64,000 nt of DNA from the NCBI GenBank assembly GCA_003248315.1, contig QKWM01000001.1:186001-250000 (forward strand). The letters run 5' to 3'. Below are positions 10,215 to 21,238 of this stretch, one piece after another (positions within the stretch are counted from its first letter, which is position 1; each line of letters opens with the position of its first letter). The stretch is from Streptomyces sp. SW4 (GTDB taxonomy: Bacteria > Actinomycetota > Actinomycetes > Streptomycetales > Streptomycetaceae). The notes below the pieces were generated by a model. It saw only the letters and a list, made by a program, of their open reading frames with translations. It had not been told where the DNA came from and ran no database searches. The translations under genes were made by a program, and so were the position numbers.

Positions 10215-10679
10215 ATGGCCGCGGTGGATCTGACCACCCATCCCGGGCACCTGGCCCGGCGGCTCCAGCAGGCCCACTACCTGCTGTGGAACACGATGGT
10301 CTCGGAGGAGATCACCTCTCCGCAGTTCGCGGTCCTCAACGCGCTCGTCGCCGAGCCGGGACTGGACCAGCGGACGGTCGGGGAGCGGGTCGGGCTGGAC
10401 CGGTCGACCATCGCCGAGGTGATCAGCAGGCTCGGCCGCCGCGGGCTGCTGGACAAGGTGCGCGACCCGCAGGACGGCCGCCGCTTCCTGCTGCGGCTGA
10501 CGGACGAGGGGATGCGCACCCACCGCCGGCTCACCGTGCGCACCGCCCGGATGAACCAGGTGTTCCTCGCCCCGCTCTCCGCCGACGAGCGCGCGGTGTT
10601 CTTCGATCTCATCCGGCGGGTCGCCGACGCGGCCGAGGGGCTGCGCAACCCCGCGGAGCCCGTCGCCTCACCGCACTGA
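10215..10679 (+). CDS. pcaV: MarR-family repressor of protocatechuate catabolism
   Basis: MarR regulator of 154 residues closely resembling S. coelicolor PcaV, the protocatechuate-responsive repressor of the pca genes. The winged helix covers about residues 45-100 (VGERVGLDRSTIAEVISRLGRRGLL, then the wing DPQDGRRFLLRLT). Arg15, described as important for ligand binding in PcaV, is present in the segment PGHLARR. The ATG has a GGGAG ribosome site 7 bp upstream. It is divergent from pcaI, with the candidate operators between them. The frame is intact. Confidence 0.92.
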   Translation: MAAVDLTTHPGHLARRLQQAHYLLWNTMVSEEITSPQFAVLNALVAEPGLDQRTVGERVGLDRSTIAEVISRLGRRGLLDKVRDPQDGRRFLLRLTDEGMRTHRRLTVRTARMNQVFLAPLSADERAVFFDLIRRVADAAEGLRNPAEPVASPH

Positions 10680-10711
10680 CCGGGCCGGCCCCCCCACGCA
10701 CCCGCACCGGC

Positions 10712-11694
10712 TCAGGGTGCCTCGGCGAACACCACCCACACCTGGCCCTCGGCGAACCTCATCGGCGAGCCGTCCGCCGCCCGGAAGGCCGTGCCCTCCG
10801 TCGCCGTCGGCCGCTGCCAGGTCGCGGCGTGGGCCCGCCCGTCGCGCAGCACCTCCGCCTTCCCGGCGCCCACCGTCTCCACGTACGGCGAGTTGTTGCC
10901 CCGGAAGTCGCGGAAACCCGACTCGCGGATGTCGACGTACTGGACCACGACGGTCGCCGGCGCGAGCCGCTCGCCGGTGGCGGTGACGGCCGGCTCGCCG
11001 TCCATGGCGACCAGCCAGCGGTCCCGGCTGCCGGACCAGCTGAAGGTGAACCGCGCCGCCGGGTAGCGGACGGTGTGCGAGTCCTCGGCGGTGCCGCCGG
11101 AGGGTGCCGCGCCGAAGCGGAAGCCGGTGGTCAGCGCCTCGGCGCCGGGGGCCGAGGACATCAGCCGGCCGGGGCGCAGATAGAGGTTGTGCGGCGCGGC
11201 GCGGCCGTCGTCGCGGACGTAGGCGGCGGAGCCCTCCTCGGCCGGTTCCGCGCGCAGGGGCGCCTGGTCGATCAGCGGCATGAGCTTGCGCTGCGCCCCG
11301 GAGAAGGCGAGCGTCGGGGTGTCGAACTGGCGCAGCAGCTCCAGGTCGGACTCGCGGGCGCTGCGCACCGGGCCGATCCTGTCGGGCAGCCGCGTCGCGT
11401 AGACGGCCATCAGCCGGCTCAGCCCTCCCTCGACCGGCTCGACGTAGACGAGGTCCGCCGCCTCCAGGCCCGTGTGCGGGCGGGCCGCGGGGCGTTGTCG
11501 ATCTTCACGGCGAGGACCGAGGCGCCCGCCCGGCGTTCCGGTGCGGGCGACGACCTGCGGTCGTCCCCGCGTCCGTCGTCGCGCGGGCCGGGCCCTGCCG
11601 TGCAGGCCGCCGCCAGCAGGACCGCCGTCGCCGCGGTCGCCAGCGTTCTGACGGCACCGCCCCGGGTGCGCGCCCCTCGTCGCATCCCCACCAC
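10712..11694 (-). CDS. DUF3048 (YerB-like) lipoprotein
   Basis: Secreted lipoprotein of about 327 residues. An Arg-rich N-terminus and hydrophobic stretch end in a lipobox, LLAAACTAG. The mature part has the DUF3048 hallmarks: VKIDNAP, then LVYVEPVEGGLSRLMAVY and RIGPVRSARESDLELL, and a C-terminal half with VVVQYVDIRESGFRD. One base is missing near 11489, just after the VKIDNAP motif. GTG 11694 or the nearby ATG at 11685 may be the start. The function of the family is unknown. It converges with pcaV. Confidence 0.85.
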
Positions 11695-11870
11695 CGGCCA
11701 CCCACCATTCCTGTGTCATCGATTGTGCGCTCCTTGGTGCGTTTATGGCCATACCCGACCATTTCGGATCGCGCGCGGTTGATCGGCTGATCGGCCCAGT
11801 CGGTTCATCGGTCCGGGCTCCGGGTACCCGGCGCCCGGACCACCCGCGGGCGCGGAGGGAGCGCGAGACG

Positions 11871-13061
11871 ATGAAGGCAGTGACCTGGCAGGGCAAGCGG
11901 GACGTACGGGTCGAGGAGGTGCCCGACCCGAAGATCCAGGAGCCGACGGACGCGGTCATCCGTGTCACGTCCACCGGGCTGTGCGGCTCCGACCTCCACC
12001 TCTACGAGGTGCTCACCCCGTTCATGACACCGGGTGACATCCTCGGCCACGAGCCGATGGGCATCGTCGAGGAGGTCGGCGCCGACGTACCCGGCCTGAA
12101 GCCGGGGGACCGGGTCGTGGTGCCGTTCCAGATCGCGTGCGGACACTGCTTCATGTGCGACACCGGGCTGCCGACCCAGTGCGAGACCACCCAGGTCACC
12201 GGCGAGGGCATGGGCGCCGCCCTGTTCGGCTACACCCGCCTGTACGGCGCGGTGCCGGGCGGGCAGGCGGAGTACCTGCGCGTCCCGCAGGCCCACTTCG
12301 GGCCGATCAAGGTGCCCGAGGGGCCGCCGGACGACCGGTTCGTCTACCTGTCCGACGTGCTGCCCACCGCCTGGCAGGCCGTCGCCTATGCCGACGTGCC
12401 GCAGGGCGGCAGCGTCGCCGTGCTGGGCCTCGGTCCGATCGGCGACATGGCCTGCCGCATCGCCCTGCTCCGCGGCGCCGGGCAGGTCTTCGGCGTGGAC
12501 CTGGTGCCGGAGCGGCTGCGCCGGGCGAAGGAGCGGGGCGTGCAGACGTACGACCTGCGGTCCTTCGACAGGGAGAAGGAACTCGTCGCCGCCATCCAGG
12601 ACGAGACCGACGGCCGGGGCCCCGACGCCGTGATCGACGCGGTCGGCACCGAGGCGCACGGCAGCGCCGCCGCCAAGCTGGTCCAGCAGGGAGCCGCGCT
12701 GCTGCCCCGGAAGATCGGCGGCCCGCTGGCGGAGCGCTTCAGCGTCGACCGGCTCGCCGCCCTGTACACCGCGATCGAACTGGTCAGGCGCGGCGGCACG
12801 ATCTCGCTGTCCGGCGTCTACGGCGGCACGGCCGACCCGCTGCCCCTGCTCACCCTGTTCGACAAGCAGATCCAGCTGCGGATGGGCCAGGCCAACGTGC
12901 GCCGCTGGAGCGACGACATCGTCCCGTACCTCACCGACGAGGACCCCCTCGGCGTGGAGGACTTCGCCACCCACCGGGTGCCGCTCACCGACGCGCCGCA
13001 CGCCTACGAGATGTTCCAGAAGAAGCAGGACGGCGCGGTCAAGGTGCTGATGCGGCCGTGA
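11871..13061 (+). CDS. Zinc-dependent alcohol dehydrogenase (formaldehyde-dehydrogenase-like MDR)
   Basis: Medium-chain dehydrogenase of 396 residues. Catalytic zinc ligands lie in TGLCGSDLHLYE and GHEPMG. The structural-zinc lobe is CGHCFMC followed by a fourth Cys in PTQCETT. The NAD(P) site is VLGLGPIGDMACRIALL. Length and the loop insertion resemble glutathione-independent formaldehyde dehydrogenases, but the substrate cannot be fixed from sequence. The ATG has a GGAGGGA ribosome site. It is divergent from the DUF3048 gene across a comparatively AT-rich 176-bp gap. The frame is intact. Confidence 0.9.
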   Translation: MKAVTWQGKRDVRVEEVPDPKIQEPTDAVIRVTSTGLCGSDLHLYEVLTPFMTPGDILGHEPMGIVEEVGADVPGLKPGDRVVVPFQIACGHCFMCDTGLPTQCETTQVTGEGMGAALFGYTRLYGAVPGGQAEYLRVPQAHFGPIKVPEGPPDDRFVYLSDVLPTAWQAVAYADVPQGGSVAVLGLGPIGDMACRIALLRGAGQVFGVDLVPERLRRAKERGVQTYDLRSFDREKELVAAIQDETDGRGPDAVIDAVGTEAHGSAAAKLVQQGAALLPRKIGGPLAERFSVDRLAALYTAIELVRRGGTISLSGVYGGTADPLPLLTLFDKQIQLRMGQANVRRWSDDIVPYLTDEDPLGVEDFATHRVPLTDAPHAYEMFQKKQDGAVKVLMRP

Positions 13062-13097
13062 CCGCGACGCCGTGACCGGCGCCGGCCGCCGGGGCCG

Positions 13098-14164
13098 CTA
13101 CGGCCCCCCGAGGATCTCCGCCAGGTCGTAGCGGACCGGCTCCTGGAGCTGGGCGTACGTGCAGCTCTCCGGTGTGCGGTCGGGCCGCCAGCGGCGGAAC
13201 CGGGCCGTGTGCCGGAAGCGCGCCCCGTTCTCCATGTGGTCGTAGGCCACCTCGGCCACCCGCTCGGGGCGCAGCGGCACCCAGGACAGGTCCTTCTTGC
13301 CCGACCAGCGGCTCGGGGCGCCCGGCAGCCGCGCCGACTCGTGCGCCGCCTCGTCGGCCCACGCGGCCCACGGATGCCCGGCCACGTCGTCCATGCGCAG
13401 CGGCTCCAGCTCCGCCACCAGCTCCTCGCGCCGCTTCATGGAGAAGGCGGCGGACACGCCCACGTGCTGGAGCGCCCCCCGGTCGTCGTACAGGCCGAGC
13501 AGCAGCGAGCCGACCACCGGGCCGCTCTTGTGGAACCGGTACCCGGCCACCACGACGTCGGCCGTCCGCTCGTGCTTGACCTTGTACATCGCCCGCTCGT
13601 CCTGCCGGTAGCGCAGGTCGAGCGGCTTGGCGACGACCCCGTCCAGCCCCGCGCCCTCGTACTGCTCGAACCACTCGCCGGCCACCTCGGCGTCGGTGGT
13701 CGCCGGCGCCACGTGCACCGGCGGCGTGACCCCCGCCAGCGCGCGCTCCAGCAGCGCCCGCCGGTCGGACAGCGCCACGTCGAGCAGGGACGCGTCGTCC
13801 AGCGCCAGCAGGTCGAAGACGACGAGCGACGCCGGGGTCCGCTCGGCCAGCGTCCGCACCCGGGAGTCCGCGGGGTGGATGCGTTCGGTCAGCGCGTCGA
13901 AGTCCAGCCGCCCCTCCCGGGCGATGACGATCTCCCCGTCCACCACCGAACGCGCGGGCAGCCGCTCCCGGACGGCGGCCACCAGCTCGGGAAGTACCTG
14001 GTCAGCGGCTTGCCGGTACGGCTGCCGAACTCCACCTCGGCGCCGTCGCGGAACACGATCGCCCGGAACCCGTCCCACTTCGCCTCGTACTGCATGCCCG
14101 GCGGGATCCTCGCCACGGACTTGGCGAGCATCGGCTTGACGGGAGGCATCACGGGCAGATCCAT
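13098..14164 (-). CDS. LigD-type ATP-dependent DNA ligase (ligase domain as a separate protein)
   Basis: ATP-dependent DNA ligase of about 355 residues used in bacterial non-homologous end joining. The adenylated lysine is Lys29 in EAKWDGFRAI, followed by FGSRTGKPLTRYFP, SVVDGEIVI and GLDGVVAKPLDLRY. The C-terminal OB-fold has KHERTADVVVAGY and VGSLLLGLYD. There is no polymerase or nuclease domain: the polymerase is the divergent neighbour. One base is missing near 13993. The stop lies within a small GC hairpin. Confidence 0.9.
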
Positions 14165-14239
14165 GCGTCCGATTCTGCCCACACCTGTGGCATATCGCCT
14201 GATGTGCGAGGCTCGTCCGCTCCGCCTACCGTGGCTCGC

Positions 14240-15288
14240 ATGGGCGAAGCGGTGGAACTGGAAGCGGGCGGCCGCACCGTACGGCTGACCAACCCCGGCA
14301 AGGTCTTCTTCCCGGAGCGCGGCTACACCAAGCTCGACCTCGCGCGCTACTACCAGACCGTCGCCCCCGGCATCCTGCGCGCCCTGCGCGAGCGGCCCAC
14401 CACCCTGGAGCGCTACCCGGACGGCATCGCCGGCGAGTGGTTCTACCAGAAGCGCGCCCCCAAGGGCATGCCCGACTGGATCCCCACCGCGCACATCACC
14501 TTCCCCAGCGGGCGCAGCGCCGACGAGATGTGCCCCACCGAGGAGGCCGCGGTGCTGTGGGCCGCCCAGTACGGCACCCTCACCTTCCACCCCTGGCCGG
14601 TGCGCCGCGCCGACGTCGACAGCCCCGACGAACTGCGCATCGACCTCGACCCGCAGCCCGGCACCGACTACGACGACGCGGCGCGCGCCGCCCTGGAACT
14701 GCGCGCCGTCCTCGACGAGTTCGGCGGCCTGCGCGGCTTCCCCAAGACCTCCGGCGGCCGGGGCCTGCACGTCTTCGTGCCGATCGAACCGCGCTGGACC
14801 TTCACCCAGGTGCGGCGCGCGGCCATCGCCGTCGGCCGGGAGATGGAGCGGCGGATGCCGGACCGGGTGACCATCAAGTGGTGGAAGGAGGAACGCGGCG
14901 AGCGCATCTTCATCGACTACAACCAGACCGCCCGGGACCGCACCATCGCCTCCGCCTACTCGGTGCGGCCGCGTCCCCACGCCCCCGTCTCCGCGCCGCT
15001 GCGCTGGGAGGAGGTCGGCGTCGCGCACCCGGAGGACTTCGACATCACGACCATGCCCGCGCGCTTCGCCGAACTCGGCGACGTGCACGCGGACATGGAC
15101 GACCACCGCTACTCCCTCGACGCCCTGCTGGAGCTGGCCTCGAAGGACGAGCGCGACCACGGCCTCGGCGATCTGCCGTACCCGCCGGAGTATCCGAAGA
15201 TGCCGGGCGAACCCAGGCGGGTACAGCCGAGCCGCGCGAGGAAGCAGCCGGGCCGGCGCCCGAGGAGGCGGGGCCTACAGCTCCCTGA
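14240..15288 (+). CDS. LigD-type polymerase/primase domain protein
   Basis: NHEJ polymerase (LigD primase-polymerase domain) of about 349 residues, which fills and extends broken DNA ends. Active-site acidic residues are in LRIDLDPQPG; KTSGGRGLHVFVPI and IFIDYNQTARDRTIASAYSVR are signature segments. It is divergent from the ligase gene across 75 bp, so both parts of a LigD system are present as separate genes. After the conserved tail VQPSRARK the frame runs on implausibly into the opposing gene. One added base near 15240 gives a stop at 15286-15288. Confidence 0.88.
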
Positions 15289-17478
15289 TCCGGACGTCCC
15301 GGTACGACACCACGTCCGTCGTGCCGTGCACCTGGAGCCCGATGTACCCGGCGGCGTACCGCCGCCCGTCCGTGCCCGGGTCGTCCGCACGCGGCGGGGA
15401 GAAGACCTGGCCGCCGGTGTTGTCGAACTCGTTGATCAGTTTGCCGTTGCGGTAGATCTCGTAGTGCTGGCCGACCACGCGGATCTCGTAGTCGTTCCAG
15501 GTGCCCTTCTCGGTCACCCCCGCCCCGGCGAGCCCGACCCGGTCGAAGCCGTAGACGGAGCCCGTCTTGTACATGTCGCCGTCGGGCCGGTCGAGCACCT
15601 GCACCTCGTGGCCGTACTTGATGGCGACCCACTCCGGGCGCGGCTCCTCGGGATGGTCGTGGACCTGCGGGAAGCGCACGAACACGCCGGCGTTGGCGTT
15701 GCCGGTGCCCGGGGCGTCGTCCCGCCACTGCAGCCGCAGCGAGAAGTCGCCGTAGGTGCGCTCGGGAACCACAGCATCCCCATGCCCGGCGTGCTCGTCG
15801 AGGAGGTGATCGACCCGTCCGGGTTCAGCGCGAACGCCCCGCCGCCGACCTGCTCCCACCGGGCGAAGGACTCCGGGGAGCCGTCCATGATGGCGCGGTA
15901 GCCCTCGGTCTGGCCCGGCTTGCCGATGCCGGACCGGCGGGCGGCCCGGTCGATCGCCCGGTACTCCCGGCCGTCGACGACGCCCTCGTCCCGCAGCGCG
16001 TCCAGGACCTCCCGCACGTGCTTGAGGAACAGCTGGTGGGACGTCCACTCCTTCTCGTCCTCGATCAGCTCCCCGATCCGGCACCGGTTGTTCGTCACCC
16101 GGTTCGGCACCCCGGAGTCGACCGTGCCGACGATCACCGTCAGCCGCTCGTCGTACTCCGGGCAGGGCGGCGCCGGCACCTCGCCCGCCACCACCGTGAA
16201 GCTCACGGTCAGCGGCACGGAGGTGTTGCCCGCCTCGTCGGTGGCCCGGTAGGCCACGGTGTGCCGGCCCACCCGGTCGACGACCACGGGCGCGGTGTAG
16301 GCCAGGTAGGGCCCGCCGTCGAGCGAGTACTCGATGCCGGCCACGCCCGAGCCGCCCTCGTCGGTGGCGCTGACGGTCACCTTCGCGCTGCCGACGTAGG
16401 CGCCGTCGGAGTTCTTCGTGCCCTCGACGGTCGCGCCGGTCACCGGCGGGGTGGTGTCCTGCGGGGGAGCGGCGACCACGGTGAACTCGACGCTCTTCTC
16501 CGCGGCCGCGTTGCCGGCCTTGTCGGTGGCCCGGTAGCGCACGGTGTGGGTGCCGGCCTCGTGCACCATCACCGGCGCGGTGTACGCCTGCCAGGCGCCG
16601 TCGCCGACGGCGTACTCGATGGTGTTGACGCCGGACCCGGTGTCGGAGGCGGTGACCGTCACCGTCGCCATGTCGACGTAGGCACCGTCCGCGTTCTTCT
16701 CCCCGGTGACCGTCGCCGAGGTCTCCGGCGGGGTCGTGTCGTCCGTCGGCGGGGCGGCCACGGTGAACGTGACGCTCTTCTCCGCCGCCGCGTTGCCCGC
16801 CTTGTCGAAGGCGCGGTAGCGGAGCGTGTGCTCGCCGACGGTGTCGACCACGACCGGCGCGGTGTACGGCTGCCAGGCGCCGTCGGCACCGAGGGCGTAC
16901 TCGATCCGGTCGACGCCCGAGCCGCCCGCGTCGGTGGCGGACAGGACGACGCTCGCGGACCCGACGTAGGCCCCGTCGGCGTTCTGCGTGCCCCGCACCT
17001 CGGCCGCCGTCTCGGGCGCCGTCGTGTCGTCACCGCCGCCGCCCTCGGTCACCGTCAGCACGCCCTGCATCTGGCCGTGGCCGGGGATCGTGCAGTGGTA
17101 GAGGTAGCGGCCGGGGGAGAGGGTGACCTCGGCGGTGTGCCGGCCGCCCTGGTCGTCGCCCGGGTTGGCCAGGATGTTCAGCTGGACGTCGCTGTTGTAC
17201 TCCGGGTCGTTGGTCACGAACGTCAGCGTGTGCGGCATGCCGGTGGTGTTGCCGGTGGCCGCGCTGTTCTCGAACACGATCGTCGCCGGGCCGGCCACCG
17301 CCGTCTCCGGCGCCGACAGATACCGGTCGATCGGGTCGCCGGCGGTCCAGGTGAGCACCTGCTGCTCGGCCGCCGCCTGCGCGGCCCGGGGCTGCCCGGC
17401 CGCGGGCACCGCCTGGAGGCCGAGCATCACCAGCAGGCCCGCCAACAGGGCCGCCCAGATTCTTCGTTCGCGTATCAC
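15275..17478 (-). CDS. Secreted cupredoxin / triple Ig-like repeat / DUF1080 protein
   Basis: Exported protein of about 734 residues with an unusual architecture. A signal peptide is followed by a type 1 copper (plastocyanin/azurin-like) domain, with His in MPHTLTF and Cys-His-Met in YHCTIPGHGQM. Next come three repeats of about 85 residues (each starting near TTxPET and containing DGAYVGSA-type and YRATDKAGN-type segments; OmpL47-like). The C-terminal domain is DUF1080/3-keto-disaccharide hydrolase-like. GTG 17478 follows a strong G-rich ribosome site and overlaps the stop of the upstream dehydrogenase gene. One base is missing near 15768. The copper domain is inferred to take or pass electrons. 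Confidence 0.85.
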
Positions 17479-19950
17479 TGGTCCCCCCTCGCCAGCTCTC
17501 CGGCGGCCGGGGTGGGCCCGCCGCCCGTGTAGGTGACGCGCCACAGCGCCGACCTGGAGTCGGAGGTGAAGAAGCCGCGGCCGTAGTCGAGCACGTACAG
17601 CGCGCCGTCCGGACCGAACTTCCAGTCCATCAGGTTCTTGATGCCGTCGTTGCCCACCGGCACGATCTTCTTCAGCGACTCCGAGTGCACCGGCAGCCCG
17701 CCGTCACCCTGCGTCCTCGGATCCATGAGCACCGCGTTGCGCGGCTGGTCGGCGTCGTAGAAGTCGCCGACGAACCACTTGCCGTCCCAGTACGCCGGCC
17801 ACTTGGTGCCGCTCGCGTTGCCGGCGTCGTACCGGTAGACCGGACCGTTCATCGCGGCCTGGCCGCCGCCCTTGAGCCACGGCAGCCCGTACGTCGCCTC
17901 CTCGGCCTTGTACGAGGGCACCCCGTTCTCGTCGCGCGGGAAGTCCGGGGCGCCGCCCTGCGGCGAGTACCAGATGTTGTTGCCGGTCACCGGCGGCAGG
18001 TTGACCAGTCCATCGTTGTTCGGCGACTCGTTCTTCGGGGCGTCGCAGTCGTACCAGCCCAGCGGCTTCGACGGGTCCGGCAGGTTCCGGTCCCGGTACG
18101 GCTGCTTGTTGCCCATGCAGTACGGCCAGCCCCGGTTGCCCGCCTCGGTGATCACGGCGAACGTGTCGTACTTGGCCGGGCCCCAGGTCGGCGACGGGGA
18201 ACCGGCGTCCGGGCCGACCCAGCCGGCGTAGAGGATGTCGGTCGACTTGTCGACGAAGATGCGCGCCGGGTTGCGGACGCCCATCACATAGATCTCGCCG
18301 CGGGTCTTGCCGCCGCCCTCGTCCGTCTCCTTGCCGGTGAACAGATTGCCCTCGGCAGCGTGTACGTCCCGTCGGGCTCGGGTGGATGCGCAGGATCTTG
18401 CCGTTGAGGTTGTTGGTGTTGCCGGCGGTGCGGCGCGCGTCCGCGAAGGAGACGCCCTTGAAGTTCGGCTCGGGGTTGTTGCCCGAGTAACCACCGCTGA
18501 AGCCGCTGGAGTTGTTGTCACCGGTGGCGATGTACAGGTTGCCCTTGGAGTCCCAGGCCATGCCGCCGCCGGCGTGGCAGCAGCTGTGGATCTGCACCGG
18601 CCACTTCAGCAGCACCTTCTCGCTGCCCAGGTCCAGCCTGTTCGTCTCCTGGTCGAGGGTGAAGCGGGAGACGCGCCGCTCGGCCATGTGGGTCTCGCGG
18701 TCGATCTCCGAGTGCGGGGTGTAGTGCAGGTACACCCAGCCGTTCTCCTCGAACCGCGGGTCCAGCTCGATGCCGAGCAGGCCCTCCTCGACCTTGGTCA
18801 GCTCGTCGCCGCCGCCCTTGTTGCCGAAGACGGTCAGCTCTCCGGCGAGCGTGACCTCGTCGGTCCTCGGGTCCCAGACGTGGATCTGGCCCTTGCCCTT
18901 GCCGATGTCGGGGTCGTTCCAGTCGGTGACGACGGGCTGGGAGGCGTCGGCGCCGCCGCGGCCGATGTAGAACACGCGGCCGTCGGGCGCGGTGACCAGG
19001 CCGTGCGGTTCGCCGATCTGGTCGTTCTGCCCGGGCCGGTTGGGGTCGGTGAGCCGCTCCGCCTTGTAGTTGCCGGTGATGGTCGCCTTGCAGTCGGCCC
19101 GCACCAGACGCGTCGTCCACAGCAGCGCGCCGCGCAGGTGCTCGCGGAAGTCGGTCTCGTCGTACGACGACACCGTCCCGCCCATGCCGGTGTAGAAGGA
19201 CCGTCCGCCGTCGTAGTCCCGGCACCAGCTGACCGGATGGTCCCAGCCGTTGGCGCCCTCGCCCGGCTGGTACGTCGACTCGCGCACCCGGGCCACGGTG
19301 TGCACGTCGCCGGAGGGGTTCTCCGTCCAGTTCAGCCACTTGTCGGGGCGCTTCCACTGGACGGGAAGGTCCTTGGTGGCCGGATGGCGCCGGTCGCCGA
19401 CCTCGACGGTGGCCCGCTGGACCTTCGCCGGGCTCGACGCGGCCGGCCGGGCACCGACCAGCCCGGTGAACCAGTCCGAGTACGGCTCCGCGCGGGCCGC
19501 GTCGTGGATGCCGAGGAACCCGCCGCCGGCCTCCATGTACGCCTCCAGCCCGGCCTCCTGGTCGGGGCTGAGGACGTCGCCGCCGCCGGTGAGGAAGACC
19601 ACCGCGTTGTAGCGCCCGAGCCGGCGCCCGTCGGTGAAGACCGAGGCGTCCTCCGTCGCCTCGACCCGGAAGCGCTCGGCGGCCGGGCCGGACTGCCCGA
19701 TCCGCTCGATGGCCGCGATCCCGGCGTTCACCAGAGGGGACTCGTCGCCGGGTGCGGCGGACCCGTAGAAGACCAGGACCCGGACGTTGGCGCCGCCCGG
19801 CGGCGACTTGATCGACATCGTTGTCACGGGCGGCTCGGGCGCGGGGCGCGCGCTCGCGGCGGGCCCGGTGAGCAGCCCGGCGGCGACGAACCCGGCGGTC
19901 GTGACGGCCGCCCACCTTCTTCTTCTCGCGCTCAACCCTCGTAAGTGCAT
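17475..19950 (-). CDS. Secreted ThuA-domain / PQQ-type sugar dehydrogenase fusion
   Basis: Exported protein of about 825 residues. A twin-Arg-rich signal region (SARRRRWAAV) leads into a ThuA-like domain (RVLVFYGSAAP, FLGIHDAA, SFYTGMGG). A glucose/sorbosone dehydrogenase beta-propeller follows (EPHGLVTAPDGRVF, GLLGIELDPRF, GEIYVMGVRNPARI, NLMDWKFGPDGALYVLDYG). Such modules oxidise sugars or polyols using PQQ. The ATG follows GAGGAGG. Two bases are missing close together near 18356 and 18377, in the segment RIHPEPDGTYTLPEGN. It is coupled by a GTGA overlap to the cupredoxin/DUF1080 gene. Confidence 0.88.
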
Positions 19951-20157
19951 GGGCACCTCCTCGGTCACGGCAGCAGCGCCAAGGAAGGTAGACGGCTTTG
20001 CGCGCGGCGCCAATAGGTATCACCGAGATGGAACGAACTTTGTCCTGAGTGTGGATAAACAGAAGGGCGGCCGGTACGGTCTCCCCGGCGTGCCACGGCT
20101 CACCGGCGCGTCACGGCTACGTCTGAGCACTATCCGTACCAGTGTGGGGAGTTCGGC

Positions 20158-21167
20158 ATGGACAGACGCGGCTTCAACAGGCGAGTGCTGCTGGGCGGCG
20201 CGGCCGTCGCGACATCGTTGTCGCTGACGTCGGAGTCCGCGAGTGCCCCGGCCGCGGCCGCCCCCGCGAGAACGGCGCCGGCCGGGGGCGAGGTGAGACA
20301 CATCAAGCTCTATGCCGAGAAGCTGCCGGACGGGCAGATGGGCTACGGCTTCGAGAAGGGCAAGGCGACGATCCCCGGCCCGCTGATCGAGCTGAACGAG
20401 GGCGACACGGTGCACATCGCCTTCGAGAACACCATGGACGTGCCGGTGAGCCTCCACGTCCACGGCCTGGACTACGAGATCTCCAGCGACGGCACCCGGA
20501 TGAACAAGAGCGACGTGCCGCCCGGCGGCACCCGCACCTACACATGGCGCACCCACACGCCCGGCCGCCGCAAGGACGGCACCTGGCGGGCGGGCAGCGC
20601 CGGTTACTGGCACTACCACGACCACGTCGTCGGCACCGAGCACGGCACCGGGGGCATCCGCAAGGGCCTCTACGGGCCGGTGATCGTGCGCCGCAAGGGC
20701 GACGTCCTGCCGGACGCCACGCACACGATCGTCTTCAACGACATGCTCATCAACAACCGCGACCCCCACACCGGACCCGACTTCGAGGCCACGGTGGGGG
20801 ACCGCGTCGAGTTCGTCGTGATCACGCACGGCGAGTACTACCACACGTTCCACATGCACGGTCACCGCTGGGCCGACAACCGCACCGGCATGCTCACCGG
20901 CCCCGACGACCCCAGCCAGGTCATCGACAACAAGATCTGCGGCCCGGCGGACTCCTTCGGCTTCCAGGTGATCGCGGGGAGGGGGTGGGGGCCGGGGCGT
21001 GGATGTACCACTGCCATGTGCAGAGCCACTCCGACATGGGGATGGTGGGCCTGTTCCTGGTGAAGAAGACGGACGGGACGATCCCGGGCTACGAACCGCA
21101 CCATCCGCACGGCGCGGGGGAGCGGCAGGAAGCGGACCCGGACCCGGAGCCCGCGCACGAGCACTAG
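20158..21167 (+). CDS. Two-domain small laccase (multicopper oxidase), Tat-exported
   Basis: Small laccase of about 336 residues, resembling Streptomyces SLAC/EpoA. The Tat-type signal is [12 protein letters not shown]. Four copper-binding motifs are present: [24 protein letters not shown] and [15 protein letters not shown], the last carrying the type 1 Cys. Two cupredoxin domains are expected to form a trimer that oxidises phenols and reduces oxygen to water. One base is missing near 20983, just before the last copper motif, so an uncorrected reading lacks the type 1 copper site. It is divergent from the ThuA-dehydrogenase gene. Confidence 0.93.
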
Positions 21168-21238
21168 GGCCGCAGCGCACGCTCCTTCCCGGCGGCCCGG
21201 CGTTATCCTGAGCCGCAGCCGCCGAGGAGGAGCGTTCC

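Noticed and set aside
15289..15901. Apparent C-terminal extension of the LigD polymerase antisense to the DUF1080 gene
   Set aside because: It lies opposite a well-conserved DUF1080 domain and follows the usual polymerase C-terminus; high GC produces long antisense open frames. One restored base gives a natural stop at 15288.
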